Assembly: GCA_004014935.1 (NCBI GenBank)
Contig: CP025323.1
Location: forward strand, 3,053,001 to 3,117,000
DNA length: 64,000 nt
From: Saccharomycopsis malanga
Lineage: Eukaryota > Ascomycota > Saccharomycetes > Ascoideales > Saccharomycopsidaceae
Direction of reading: 5' to 3'
Translations under genes and position numbers: made by a program
Shown here: piece by piece, positions 40,721 through 51,429 of the stretch
Numbering within the stretch: position 1 is the first letter of the stretch
Layout: each line of letters starts with the position of its first letter
Notes under the pieces: model-generated
What the model was told of the DNA's origin: nothing
What the model saw: the letters and a program-made list of their open reading frames with translations, nothing else
The model's database searches: none

Positions 40721-42322
40721 ATGACTAATGGCACTGATACCAAAGTGCTGTCGTTCCTATATTGGCTTGAAAATAACGAGGTCACCAAAGGTTCCAATGC
40801 TGAAACGGTTTTCCTATCTCCACAATTGAGAATTGAATATACTACCAATGCAGGCTTTGGAATGTATAAGAGTGAAAATGGCGGTCTAACCAGCAAAGAA
40901 CCGCTCATTAAGATTCCTAAGTCATTGTTGCTTAACCATTTGACATGTATGAAACATATACTCCAGTGGCGAGGAGCATCACAGGACGAAAAGGATGGTT
41001 TGCAAGTATTTCAAAGCTCTGTCTATAAGAACATTGTCATGCCAGAGAAATATTACGATGAGCATATTGCAAGTCTGTCTGACAACTTGGTTTCAAGTAT
41101 CTATTTGAAGCTCACTAGATCTGACTTGTATAGCATGTCGTCTTTCCAATTAGTATCCTTATTCCTTGCAACAGAAAGAAACCGTGGCTCCCAGAGCTTC
41201 TGGGCAAAGTATATAGAAGTGTTGCCAAGCTCCTTTAGTACTAGCCCACTCTTTTGGGAAATTGTCAGTGATAACAGCTGGCCTGAGCCCTTGAAGATAG
41301 CTGAAACCTTGGAGAAACAGTGGCGTTTTGATATAGAAAAAATGACCCAATTTTATCTTGAAGAAACAGTAAATAGCATACAAGAGCGTGTAGCGGATTG
41401 GAAAAAAGTGACAATCCAATGCCCTTTAGTAAGGCTTCTACCTGTCCCAATTCAAATGAAAGTTCGTGCTCAATACATTCGTTTTATGAGTGATTATTTG
41501 ACGGTAGTGAACATATTGGCAAACCGAAATAGCCAACTCACAACGCATGAAGTCCAGACGACTTTACTAACAAAACAAGATTATCTTTGGGCTTGGTTGT
41601 GTATAAATTCTAGATGTTTGTATATGACTCTTCCTCGCACGCTTTTCCCAGATAAAACTATTGCTGATTGTTTCACACTTTGTCCGTTAGTAGATTTCTT
41701 CAATCATTCCGATAACAGTCTGAAAAGTTGCAATATTGACATAAATCAATCAACCTTCAGTGTTTATGCTCCCGAAACCACAACATCTTTGGAACCCGAG
41801 CTTTACTTTCATTATGGTTCTCATCTGAATGAGTTTTTGATGATCGAGTATGGATTTGTCCTATCAAATAATAATCAATGGGAAGCTGTTGATGTTTCGA
41901 GTTATATAGACTGTTTGTTAGACAAGCACCAGAGATTATACTTGGAAGAAATGGGCTATTACCTAGATTATACTTTATCTCATGATGAGGTAAGTTATAG
42001 AACTACTGTTGTTCTCTCTTTACTTTCGAATACTTCCAAGAACAAAAACCAAAATAATGCCTCGCCGAATTTCAAATCAGAACCATACAAGAAGATCAAC
42101 TTGTTGATCAATGGTATGATTGATGAACTGCTGTTTGAAAAGTCCAATAACGAGATTTTGGTGGGAGTTTTAAAAAGTTTTATTGGTGATGTTACACTTA
42201 TCATTGGAGCGCTAGAGCATGGGGCCCCTTCCAATTTGCAAGCACCAGTAAATTTGATAACCGATTATTATAAATACCAGCTTGAAATATGCCAAAATTG
42301 GCTATTGAAATTGAAAAGTTAA
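40721..42322 (+). CDS. SET-domain protein lysine methyltransferase (Rkm/Efm1 type)
   Basis: A 533-residue enzyme of the split-SET (SETD6/RuBisCO LSMT-like) class, which in yeast methylates ribosomal proteins or translation factors using S-adenosylmethionine. The SET core opens near residue 45-60 with TTNAGFGMY and PLIKIPKSLLLN. After a long helical insert, the cofactor and catalytic motifs appear: LCPLVDFFNHSD (NHS near 327-330) and ELYFHYGSHLNEFLMIEYGFV (catalytic Tyr in the last YGF, ~378). The C-terminal ~150 residues are the helical substrate-binding region. Length and the NHSD motif are close to Efm1, Rkm1 and related enzymes, and I cannot choose among them. The start at 40721 is the first ATG after an AT-rich leader. 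Confidence 0.82.
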   Translation: MTNGTDTKVLSFLYWLENNEVTKGSNAETVFLSPQLRIEYTTNAGFGMYKSENGGLTSKEPLIKIPKSLLLNHLTCMKHILQWRGASQDEKDGLQVFQSSVYKNIVMPEKYYDEHIASLSDNLVSSIYLKLTRSDLYSMSSFQLVSLFLATERNRGSQSFWAKYIEVLPSSFSTSPLFWEIVSDNSWPEPLKIAETLEKQWRFDIEKMTQFYLEETVNSIQERVADWKKVTIQCPLVRLLPVPIQMKVRAQYIRFMSDYLTVVNILANRNSQLTTHEVQTTLLTKQDYLWAWLCINSRCLYMTLPRTLFPDKTIADCFTLCPLVDFFNHSDNSLKSCNIDINQSTFSVYAPETTTSLEPELYFHYGSHLNEFLMIEYGFVLSNNNQWEAVDVSSYIDCLLDKHQRLYLEEMGYYLDYTLSHDEVSYRTTVVLSLLSNTSKNKNQNNASPNFKSEPYKKINLLINGMIDELLFEKSNNEILVGVLKSFIGDVTLIIGALEHGAPSNLQAPVNLITDYYKYQLEICQNWLLKLKS

Positions 42323-42827
42323 ATTTTGAGTTATTATTATAGCTTGAGAATAAATGTACTATATCTGTCAGCCGTTGGGCCAAATTACTCAGTGATAAAA
42401 CCAAATATTGCGTACTTTTATTTGCATGCCTTCCACATGCGAATGCACTACAAAATAGAGGTCCTGATTTATAAAGTACTGTGAAGCGTAGAATGCCTTA
42501 TATATCTCTACAACAAAACAATGTAATCAAATGAGCTCTGTGTATTGAAACAACTCAATTCTCAGTTTAAAAGAAGACCACTATAAAAAAATCAAGAAAA
42601 TGAGCAAACAAGACTAGCGAAAAAACAAGTGTAAAAAACCAGACCAGTGTATATCATCTAAAAGCCGCAGAAATAAAAGTACATAAAATAGTCGAAATCC
42701 ATAGCACGCTGTGGTATTTATGGATATGAGAGAACTGAAGTGATACCGGTATTGAAAAGAAAAAGTTGAGCCCTTTGCTTATGACGAACTAATGTTGACA
42801 GCAGCAACACACTTGATTGCCACAAGA
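42323..42827. other. Intergenic between convergent SET and DH-PH/CNH genes
   Basis: A 505-bp AT-rich 3' flank for both genes. Nothing else recognised. Confidence 0.55.
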
Positions 42828-45800
42828 TTACTTGGCACAAGCAGCAAAAGTGTCAAACCATTCTTTCTTTATGTTTCGGCTGGCGAAACTAAGTTTATAT
42901 AATATTCTACCATCAAAGTCATAAATGTTGATAGAGTTATGATCGGAGGTGGAATAATCAAATTTGATTCTATCTAGAGGAAGAGGGTTTTCGATGACTT
43001 GAAAATACTTCTTATCCTTGTAAAATTTGGTTATTAATAACCAGTTAGGAAACAACATAACAAGCCTTTTTTTCTTGTAAATTTTATTTTGACCCTCGTT
43101 CACTTTAATAAAGATTTCTTCAAATTTGACCAATTTTTTCACGCAACTGCTGAGAAAACTTTTCTTGACAAGCTCTGATTTTGCCTCAGCAATTTCCCAG
43201 TGTAAAGCATCAGTAATGACGTTGAACTTGGCTACGGCGAGCTTAGATTTGAATGATTCTCGTAAAGTAGCGATTTGGTTCAAAATAGCCTCAATTTTAG
43301 AGATTTCTATTTTAGAGTCTATATCCCTGCTTTTCTTTATATTGTCAATAATGAAGTTAAGCAGACCGGTCAAGACATTCAAATTTCTGAGGAAAATCTC
43401 CAAAGTCTCCTTGAGTTGTTGAGGATCCATGTTGAGCCAGATAAGAAAATTAGAAGTTTCCTTTCGTTTTTCCAAATCGAAAAACCAATCAGAATGAACA
43501 AGACGCAGGGCATATTCCAAATAGATGAAATTAGCTTCGCCTATCCAACTGGTATACAAATCTAGTATATCATACAAGGGAATTTCTTTACTTTTCAAGT
43601 TTAAGATCTCCAACATAGGTTTTAGCAAATATTTTTCATGGAAACTTACCAATGGGTTCAAGCAACCAAAAGTATGACGGTAAATGGAATCTTTAGTGTC
43701 AGGATAAATCATATCTGCATGGACCTCGTCACTAAGGAATTTGAAGCCCCAGGTACGATGTAACTTTTTAGCTTGGAAAATTAAAGTTTCTTCGTTTTTC
43801 AATAATTGATAAATGAGTTCTTGTCTTTCTATAAAATTCGAATTGTTCAAATTATTAACGGAAATGTCCCATAACCCAGTCCATTTGGCTGGTAATCTGG
43901 TGTTGGAATCCATTATTTTCATTTTATCAAGGCTAAGCTTCTTTTGATTGACAGAACTGTTTCCTTCATCTTTATCAGATTCATAATCAGATTCATCATC
44001 GCTGATGTCACTATCTGAGGAGTCTGTATCATCCTCGACATCCGTGTTTTTACTTGTTTCTTCAGGAGCAATTTTTTTCGTCTTCTCCACCAATTGCATC
44101 ACCAATTGATGGCCAGGTGGGTCTAAGGGATGATCCAATACGACAGTAATAGAGGACGAACTTGAATCAATAAGATTAATATTTTCAGCAACTATAATCT
44201 GCTCGTGTGAAAGATATTTGTTATGTCTTGAGGCGAAGCTATCATTTCGATCGATAAACATGGTCATATCTTTATTATTATTGATTTTGAAAATTTCAAT
44301 GCAATTTCTTGAGAATGCAAATAAAGAGTTATTTTTAAAAGCAATGTTTTCGACTATTAAATTGAAATGTATGATGTCAAAACGGGAGATCAAGTCGGTA
44401 TGACGATTGATAAATATACCAAAAGTGGCATATGTTAACAAAAGTTCATTGGGATTACTTGTTTCCAAAATTTTCAAAGGTTTTGAGTTTTTTAAGTTTT
44501 CCTCAATTTTCTGCAAAAACATTCTTTCATCTAAGGAATAATTATTAGCAGAGTTATATAGATAACTAGGGATAATTTGCAATTTCATCAAGGAAATTCT
44601 AGAAGGTTCACTTTTTCTGGAGTTCAACGATTCAGTGTCCAAAGTAGGCTCGTTCAAATATAATTTGAAGAATCCTTGGTTAGTGGAAAGATATATCAAG
44701 TTATTAGTATCATTCAACAATATAATATCATAACAATTTATATCATTCAACTCAAACTCAAAAAATATTTCAAACTCTTTACGCTGGTTCAATTTCAAGA
44801 TTTTGAAATATGAAGTGGTGTAATTCATATTGTTAACTTCTAGTCCTTTCTTCTTGATAGTGGCTGGTAAGTAGCGATAAAATAAATATAATTCACCATT
44901 GATATACCCATTTTTGAAGAAAAAGACCTTATGATTACTGATATCATGACCCACCAAATGATAGTTAGGATCAAGAATACTTTTAATGATGTTATTAAAA
45001 TCAAATTGAACAAGTTGGTCGCCAGTAAAAACGACTAGTTTTGAAGTGGGTTCAATGAATTCCACTTGTTTGACATTTCTAATCCCACTAAGCTTTTTCC
45101 AGTTAAGACCTGTTCGGTTAATATCATCTATATATAGCCCATTGTTAGTACCAATGAGATGATATGTTTGATTATTATAATTCATGGTAAGAGAACATAA
45201 GATTTTCCCCGAAATATTATTTGTATTCTTGAGGTTTTTATGTTTATCCAAAGCCATTAAAATCATGAGACTTTCACACTGCTGTAATTTACTCAACTTT
45301 TTTTGATGATACAAAGAGACATCATTATGAACAAAATTAGTGGAGACAGGAATCATTTCAAAAGGATCGATTTTTGCTTTATCCATAAGATAATTGACTT
45401 TAGTTTCAGTAATAAGATTGATCCATTGTTGTTTGAGATTTCTATCTGAAAACTTTAAGGTATATTTGAGGCCGACTTTTCCCTTGTGCAAAAGATGAAT
45501 CTCATCATTGTGAACATCAAAGATCTCTAAAAACTCAATCGGTAACGGATATTCTTTGATAATAAACTCTTTTAAATATATATCCAATTTGCATAACACC
45601 AAACAATTATTAAATAAAATCAAATAATCTATGGTATTGGAAGTATTGTTGATTTTGTTATGAGTGATAATCTTCAAATTTTTCCATTTAAATTCGATAT
45701 TACCATTGGTTTGACAACTCCAATTGAAACGAGACAAAAAGTTTTTAAATTCACTATTATTATAATGACTATGGCATTGATTCACAAATGTTTGAAGCGA

Positions 45801-47585
45801 GTTCACTATAATAAGAATTTTCTTGTAACTGGTAGACAGCTTTTTATGGGAATGTAGTCTTAATAATTTCTGGAAACAATTCACATAATTGCGTAAATTA
45901 TCTATAAGATAATTCGATATAAGCTCTTCATAGGGGAATTTGGACTTGAAGTTATTATTTAACCAATTCAAAAAAATGTTAGATTTTGGATCTTTAAAAT
46001 ATTCCATCTCTAACCAAAACTTAGTCACAATCAATTGGTTTATGTATAACTGATAAGTATCTATGATCTTAAACAACCAGGTGTTGATAATAACACATAT
46101 ATTATTAATATTGAAGAGTCGCAATACTTTATCAGACAGCTCCTTAGCATCCTCATTGACTCCAGAGTTTTGCTTAGATTTGTTTTTGTTCAACTCTTCA
46201 AGTAACGGGGTATATAAATGTTTTTCACACAAATCTTCCAATTGCTGTAAGGTATTAAAATATCCAAAGAAATCATCATAAACCTCTGCTTTGGTTTCTG
46301 GAAACACTATAGATTCATCTTGAGAAAATAAAAAGTCATATCCTATGGTATCCCAGAAATCCTTTTTATCATTCTTAGAATTTAACTGTTGGTACTTTAT
46401 CAACTGATATATGAGTTCTTGCTTTTGCAAAGACTTTTTATTGATTTTGCCATATTGTTGAGGCTTGAGATTATAATATTCAACCCATGATTTGGCTAGT
46501 CTAATATCATACTGAACTTCGGGATTACAATTATATTTTGTCTTATTGATCTTTTTGTTATTCATGATAGAATCCAATAAAGATTCGAATGACACATTCC
46601 GTTTTGGTGACCGTTGAGGTACTTGTTCTTGTGTTGGTTGGGAATGGTTTGGCTGCATTTGGTGTGGTTGAGAAGGGTATGATTGGGATTGAGAGAAGGA
46701 GGAAGATCTCAAAGACATTGATAAAGATGCAATATCATCATTGGCAGGATCAGCAATTGAATCGAATGGATTGACTTTATTTTCTTCCGCAGCATTGTCA
46801 GACAAAATAGGGCTATCTAAAGTAAGGCCGTCCGATTGGGTTTTCTGAGGAGAAGCTTTAGCATGTGTATTAAGAGCAATATTAGGCAACATTGGAGAAT
46901 TGCTCAAAGAAACTGGAGATGCCATTTGACTTCTATCACCTCTGAGCAAGCTTTTGTTTTTACGCAAGCTAAATCCAGTGCTTTTAGATCTAAGTAGATT
47001 GGGTGTATTTGCAGCATAAGGGAGCTGAGGATCAGACTGGTCAATATGCTTTTGAGGCAGAACTGAATGCTGTTGTGGCGATGATTGGATATAATTTTGA
47101 GGAGCTCGTTGAGTGGAATAATTCATTGGGGCACCTTTCTGAGCACTATTTTGATAGAAATAAGGCTGCTGAAGTTTCGGTTGATATGGAGCATGTTGAG
47201 GAACAGGCAGAGGTTGTGTAACAGTTGGTTGCTGTTGATAAGTAATATTAGTAGCAGGTTTCTTAGTAGGCAACGTTCTACTTCGCTGAGGAACCATATT
47301 ATTAGGTATGCCATTTGGTGCTCCTCCAACAGGCATCTGCTGGGAAGCAGCAAGATCCATCCGTGGCGACGCAACGCCCTGATAATAAGAGTCACCAGAA
47401 CCAGTGTTGTAATTGCCATTCAATGGATAGTTCACCGTAGGCATCTGTGGACTGTTTGCTGTGAATATGGGGGCCCTGGCATTCCTCTTGATGGACCCAG
47501 AACGGGAACGGTTGCCATTTATGGACGCCTTGGAGCTAGCAAGTGCAAAGTCGCTCTGGTTAAGAAGATGGTCATGTGTGTTCAT
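42828..47585 (-). CDS. Rho-GEF-like protein with two DH-PH modules around a CNH domain
   Basis: A 1585-residue protein. Residues 1-~370 are Gln/Pro/Ser-rich and disordered. A DH-like helical region begins at QKQELIYQLIKY (~385-610). A PH-like domain follows (~640-745, ending LKQQWINLI), then a CNH (citron homology) beta region (~790-1115, ILCSLTMNYNNQTYHLIGTNNGLYIDDIN). After an acidic linker comes a second DH-like region starting RQELIYQLLKNEE (~1250-1440) and a second PH-like domain (~1465-1580, ending IKKEWFDTF). DH-PH-CNH is the layout of yeast Rom1/Rom2/Tus1, exchange factors for Rho1 in cell-wall signalling. Both DH regions are divergent and I do not see the usual conserved third helix, so one or both may lack exchange activity. 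The start at 47585 is the first ATG. Confidence 0.6.
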   Translation of the reverse strand: MNTHDHLLNQSDFALASSKASINGNRSRSGSIKRNARAPIFTANSPQMPTVNYPLNGNYNTGSGDSYYQGVASPRMDLAASQQMPVGGAPNGIPNNMVPQRSRTLPTKKPATNITYQQQPTVTQPLPVPQHAPYQPKLQQPYFYQNSAQKGAPMNYSTQRAPQNYIQSSPQQHSVLPQKHIDQSDPQLPYAANTPNLLRSKSTGFSLRKNKSLLRGDRSQMASPVSLSNSPMLPNIALNTHAKASPQKTQSDGLTLDSPILSDNAAEENKVNPFDSIADPANDDIASLSMSLRSSSFSQSQSYPSQPHQMQPNHSQPTQEQVPQRSPKRNVSFESLLDSIMNNKKINKTKYNCNPEVQYDIRLAKSWVEYYNLKPQQYGKINKKSLQKQELIYQLIKYQQLNSKNDKKDFWDTIGYDFLFSQDESIVFPETKAEVYDDFFGYFNTLQQLEDLCEKHLYTPLLEELNKNKSKQNSGVNEDAKELSDKVLRLFNINNICVIINTWLFKIIDTYQLYINQLIVTKFWLEMEYFKDPKSNIFLNWLNNNFKSKFPYEELISNYLIDNLRNYVNCFQKLLRLHSHKKLSTSYKKILIIVNSLQTFVNQCHSHYNNSEFKNFLSRFNWSCQTNGNIEFKWKNLKIITHNKINNTSNTIDYLILFNNCLVLCKLDIYLKEFIIKEYPLPIEFLEIFDVHNDEIHLLHKGKVGLKYTLKFSDRNLKQQWINLITETKVNYLMDKAKIDPFEMIPVSTNFVHNDVSLYHQKKLSKLQQCESLMILMALDKHKNLKNTNNISGKILCSLTMNYNNQTYHLIGTNNGLYIDDINRTGLNWKKLSGIRNVKQVEFIEPTSKLVVFTGDQLVQFDFNNIIKSILDPNYHLVGHDISNHKVFFFKNGYINGELYLFYRYLPATIKKKGLEVNNMNYTTSYFKILKLNQRKEFEIFFEFELNDINCYDIILLNDTNNLIYLSTNQGFFKLYLNEPTLDTESLNSRKSEPSRISLMKLQIIPSYLYNSANNYSLDERMFLQKIEENLKNSKPLKILETSNPNELLLTYATFGIFINRHTDLISRFDIIHFNLIVENIAFKNNSLFAFSRNCIEIFKINNNKDMTMFIDRNDSFASRHNKYLSHEQIIVAENINLIDSSSSSITVVLDHPLDPPGHQLVMQLVEKTKKIAPEETSKNTDVEDDTDSSDSDISDDESDYESDKDEGNSSVNQKKLSLDKMKIMDSNTRLPAKWTGLWDISVNNLNNSNFIERQELIYQLLKNEETLIFQAKKLHRTWGFKFLSDEVHADMIYPDTKDSIYRHTFGCLNPLVSFHEKYLLKPMLEILNLKSKEIPLYDILDLYTSWIGEANFIYLEYALRLVHSDWFFDLEKRKETSNFLIWLNMDPQQLKETLEIFLRNLNVLTGLLNFIIDNIKKSRDIDSKIEISKIEAILNQIATLRESFKSKLAVAKFNVITDALHWEIAEAKSELVKKSFLSSCVKKLVKFEEIFIKVNEGQNKIYKKKRLVMLFPNWLLITKFYKDKKYFQVIENPLPLDRIKFDYSTSDHNSINIYDFDGRILYKLSFASRNIKKEWFDTFAACAK

Positions 47586-48363
47586 AAGGTAAGCTCGGTG
47601 GATTTGTAAGGCAAGCGCTATACTGATGGTATTTGATTATCTTATCTTATGATGGCTTGACAAAGTGTTGACTGAAAAGAAACAGCGTGATCGAGTGCGG
47701 CGAAAAATCAAAAGATACTATACCTTTTTTGCAAAAAAACACTATCAATTACACCTGAGTAGCCCTGGCGTCCTAAAAACAAATGCTAGTCTACGTGAAA
47801 TGGTTGGATAATAGAGCGGGTTGCGAAGACAGTGTAAGATCTTGCTTAATTGGTGTACATTACTACTTGTGGGCATACGTAATTATTAAACTCGTTAAGT
47901 GAAAACGCACCAATAAGGTACACACGGCCCTTAATGAACGGCCCCACAGTAAAAAAAAAAAGTACCTATTGGAAATCTTGATACAAGTCGCGAAAATTCT
48001 GAAAAAGGGCCCTCCTTCCTAACTCAGTCGTGAATGGGGTAGCCCAGGGCCCGCCAGTTTTTAATGTTTCCGCTTTGGGTTGTATTCTTACTGTATTTGC
48101 TCTACATTATAATATTTGACAGACTCCTGAAGTTGTCCACATTCTTGTATACGCATTATACCTTTACTGTACTACTGTCTGCTTTCGTTTCCTCTTGTCT
48201 TTCCACTCTTTGCCCAGAAAACACGCTATATCACCGATCATCCATTCCCTGCGTACATGCTGTTTCGAAACTGCTCGGCAAGAATAGCGCGCCGCAGGAC
48301 ATCAAGACACCAGAAAAACATAATCATTACACCAGACCCACCCACTTACCAATAATCTTGGTT
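47586..48363. other. Intergenic: DH-PH/CNH gene promoter and Zn2Cys6 gene 3' flank
   Basis: A 778-bp spacer. Two GGGCCC hexamers (48007-48012 and 48047-48052) lie exactly 40 bp apart in a GC-rich patch at 48005-48060. A 103-codon plus frame starting at 48064 overlaps the 3' end of the next gene and looks random. Confidence 0.5.
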
Positions 48364-51300
48364 TCACATCACTGAAAATTCCCATTTCAAGTCTTTCACG
48401 AGATCTATCCAACTGAGTTCGTCTTCATGCGATCGAGCCTGTTGTTCTCGTACGGCTCTCCAGATCTCATATACCACTTGCTTCCCTCTCCAATAGCGAC
48501 TCAAATATGCCTGTTCAGTCCATGCTCCTTCGTAGAAATCCATCAATTCTTTAAGTCGTTGTTGGAAAGCTGTGTTTTTACCCTCCACCCCAACCATGAA
48601 GAAGGCAAAAAAACTGGGCCTGAACGTGTGGAACTGCTTGACAGACGACGTGTCTTTCGCAGGACGTAGCACGTACCGTAGAAAATTCAAATGCTCGTAA
48701 ATTTTCACCAAATGGAGCTGTAAAAAAGTCAGTGGAATGTCCTTCACGAGTGTAAAGTAATAGATAACTAATGCATGGTAAAACGACCGTACGTTATGAT
48801 ATAGAATCTCATGATTGATCGAATGAAACTTTTTCTTTTTTGGATGATTATCAATCTGGTCCTCCTCTTCCTCTATATACAAATCCCATGGTATTTTCCA
48901 ACTCAATAATGAATCCTCAATATCCGCACAAACTTTTGGCAACAGCCGCAAATTGATACTGTTCACCAAAAAATAGAGCTGATGCTTGGTTAAACTCACA
49001 ATCTGCTGGAACAACCTGATCAAAGAAAGCGGAAGTCCCAACAGAAGCTCAAGCATACAATTGATATCGCTGTTGTTTATGGTGTATTTTTTTAAATCAA
49101 GTGTCGCCTTTTTACCAGTATGGTTGGAAGTAAGTTTATCAGAAGAAACAGCTGACAAAGTTTTAGTATCAGACTTTTGCTGGCCTCTTTGTTCAGCTAA
49201 TGATTCCATATTGCCATAGTTGAATAGTACCTGTACAGTAAGTGGAGGTGGATCCTCATCGTCATTTAACTCGTAGTCGTCATTTATATCATAACCCACA
49301 AATTCAGAGCTCCGGTATATATGCGACACCTTGTCTACAAAATTTTTCTGTAATGCCACAGGAATATTAAATTTTGTCATGTTAGTTCCATTCAAAAAAT
49401 CAAGATGTTTTGTAGCAAGCATCCTACTCTTTGATCCATCATTCTTGTGACTGTCATACTCTTCATCTTGCAAGATTTTGATTTGGGTTTTGAATAAACT
49501 AGATGTCATATCGGTGTCTGTAATAGGGCTTTGTTCAATATTATTTGTTACCAGTGAACTCCTAAAGGCTTGTTCAAATTTCGATATTTTGAAAACCTCA
49601 AAGTCATGGAAGTCATAAATCTGAGTAGCATCATAGAAAATCTTACTGATCTTAAGTATTTTTATTAAGTAAAAACAATCTTCCCCAAGAATTTCTTTGT
49701 CATTAAGATTATTCAAGTCTTGGTCCAAAAACTCATCGTATAAATCCTCGTTATAATGTGTGTAATTGAAGCTACTATTCTTATTTGCTGTTTTGTTGGC
49801 TTTTTGTAGAAACGCGATAAGAAACTCTCCCAAATTGAATATTTTGGCCATACAAAGTTCAACCATAGTATTGAAATAGGTTTTGATAACCACATACAAA
49901 AGTAGATATTTTATCAATGCTGTTAAAGTTTGTACTTTGCTCAAGTTTGTAAATAACTTTTCAAGTTTCCTTTCTCGCTCATCTGGGGTGGTGATGGCAT
50001 ATATATCGTCATCCAAAATAGCAGAAAGAATGTTTCTAATTATGTAGCTGCTTAAAGATGACAAACATGACGAAAGCTCTAAATCTTTATGCTGTTTACT
50101 ACTACGATGTAAATTAAAGCTAGACATGGAAAGGACTAGAAATATTAAAGAGGCTTTCAGGAGTATGATGTAACTGCTTGAGTCCAAGCCTTTCGTACCG
50201 TTTTTCACAACCTTACCAAGCATTCCGAGATATACGTCAGAATCAAACGTGAAATCGTGGACAATAGGCAATAGCTCATTTCGCCATATAAGGGCTTCCC
50301 AAAAATTAAAGCTGCTAATATTATAGTTGCACAACTTTTTCACTACATTCACAGTAAAATTTTTGACAAGACTTTTAAACAAAGAGTATTCTAGTTCAAC
50401 ACCTTCGTTAATATCACTAATCCCTCTTTGAAAAAACCCCAACTTCTGCAATCGAGCCAAAATAGACTCTATGTCATCATATGGTCCGTTAAACTGGTAA
50501 TCTAGAACTTTCTTGTCATGCCTTACTCTTTCAGCCATCTCGACTGCTGAATAATTGGCATTTTTTGTGAAATTATAGCCCAAAGTAAAACTATCTACTA
50601 ATGACTGGTCTAACCATTTTTTAAAATAGATGACATACCTATTCTGTGTTTCAGTCTGTTGTTCAGAGATTAAAGGTTGTTCCTGGGCAGTATCTACTTT
50701 TGGGAGCTTAATATGTTGTTTCACAGTGCTGCCTAACTTTTTTTTCTTCTCTTCGTCAAGCCGCTGTTGCTCATTCAATCCAAAAAAATCAGTATGCAGG
50801 TTGTAAAGCTGCAAAAGCCTGGAGTTACTTTTGTTCATAGTCTCCGGATTACTGATAATACTTTTCATAGACCAATCAATAGGCACTTTCCTGGAAGGTT
50901 TATGTTTGAATACCGAAAAAGGCCCTGTGACCAATTGCGCATTGTTTGAGAGCTTCAGAGGACTTAGTTTAAGACCAGCTATACATGTTTCTATGACTTC
51001 AGAAGACATATAAGGCTGGGGCCATTTGACAAAGCCGACTTTGGATCGTTTATGACTACTCTTGCCCATTATTGGCAGCATATCAGGAAGCAACGGCTCT
51101 CTCTGCGTAGCCGTAGTAGTTATTAGTTCCATTGCATTCGGCAAACCCTCGTTATTGGAATCATTGCGGAGTGCTTTGGAAGGATCCTTGGATAATGTCA
51201 TGGTCTGGCACCATGTTAGACGAAGTCCATAATCACAGGGTGTACGTTGACGCTTGCACTTTAGACAGATTGGCCTGGTCATATCACAGCGGACCTTTCT

Positions 51301-51429
51301 AGTTCGGCAGGGCCAGCATCCCGTAAAAGATCTCGTCTTTGGCTTCCTTGGCTTATCAACCCTATAAGTATTGAGCAAGACCCGCTGCTCATTATTATTG
51401 TCCCCTAGTGAGAAGCTCTTTCGTTGCAT
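48364..51429 (-). CDS. Zn(II)2Cys6 transcription factor, Arg81-like
   Basis: A 1021-residue fungal binuclear-zinc transcription factor. The zinc cluster is at the N-terminus, with Cys38, 41, 48, 55, 58 and 65 (CX2CX6CX6CX2CX6C), inside RSFTGCWPCRTRKVRCD. The FTGCW..CR.RKV.CD form and the following C-x-Y-G-L-R-L-x-W closely resemble yeast Arg81, the arginine-responsive regulator. The remaining ~950 residues are the helical middle-homology region typical of such factors, with a C-terminal activation/effector region (KELMDFYEGAWTEQAYLSRYWRGKQVVYEIW). S. cerevisiae Arg81 is ~880 residues. The arginine role is inference only; related factors share this cluster. A 26-bp palindrome lies upstream (51605-51630) and could allow dimer binding. 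Confidence 0.82.
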   Translation of the reverse strand: MQRKSFSLGDNNNEQRVLLNTYRVDKPRKPKTRSFTGCWPCRTRKVRCDMTRPICLKCKRQRTPCDYGLRLTWCQTMTLSKDPSKALRNDSNNEGLPNAMELITTTATQREPLLPDMLPIMGKSSHKRSKVGFVKWPQPYMSSEVIETCIAGLKLSPLKLSNNAQLVTGPFSVFKHKPSRKVPIDWSMKSIISNPETMNKSNSRLLQLYNLHTDFFGLNEQQRLDEEKKKKLGSTVKQHIKLPKVDTAQEQPLISEQQTETQNRYVIYFKKWLDQSLVDSFTLGYNFTKNANYSAVEMAERVRHDKKVLDYQFNGPYDDIESILARLQKLGFFQRGISDINEGVELEYSLFKSLVKNFTVNVVKKLCNYNISSFNFWEALIWRNELLPIVHDFTFDSDVYLGMLGKVVKNGTKGLDSSSYIILLKASLIFLVLSMSSFNLHRSSKQHKDLELSSCLSSLSSYIIRNILSAILDDDIYAITTPDERERKLEKLFTNLSKVQTLTALIKYLLLYVVIKTYFNTMVELCMAKIFNLGEFLIAFLQKANKTANKNSSFNYTHYNEDLYDEFLDQDLNNLNDKEILGEDCFYLIKILKISKIFYDATQIYDFHDFEVFKISKFEQAFRSSLVTNNIEQSPITDTDMTSSLFKTQIKILQDEEYDSHKNDGSKSRMLATKHLDFLNGTNMTKFNIPVALQKNFVDKVSHIYRSSEFVGYDINDDYELNDDEDPPPLTVQVLFNYGNMESLAEQRGQQKSDTKTLSAVSSDKLTSNHTGKKATLDLKKYTINNSDINCMLELLLGLPLSLIRLFQQIVSLTKHQLYFLVNSINLRLLPKVCADIEDSLLSWKIPWDLYIEEEEDQIDNHPKKKKFHSINHEILYHNVRSFYHALVIYYFTLVKDIPLTFLQLHLVKIYEHLNFLRYVLRPAKDTSSVKQFHTFRPSFFAFFMVGVEGKNTAFQQRLKELMDFYEGAWTEQAYLSRYWRGKQVVYEIWRAVREQQARSHEDELSWIDLVKDLKWEFSVM

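Noticed and set aside
47085-47609. 174-codon plus-strand frame antisense to the start of the DH-PH/CNH gene
   Set aside because: It arises opposite a Gln/Pro-rich low-complexity region and has random-looking sequence.
48064-48375. 103-codon plus-strand frame starting in a hydrophobic stretch
   Set aside because: Its end overlaps the Zn2Cys6 gene and the C-terminal half looks random; could be re-opened if transcribed.
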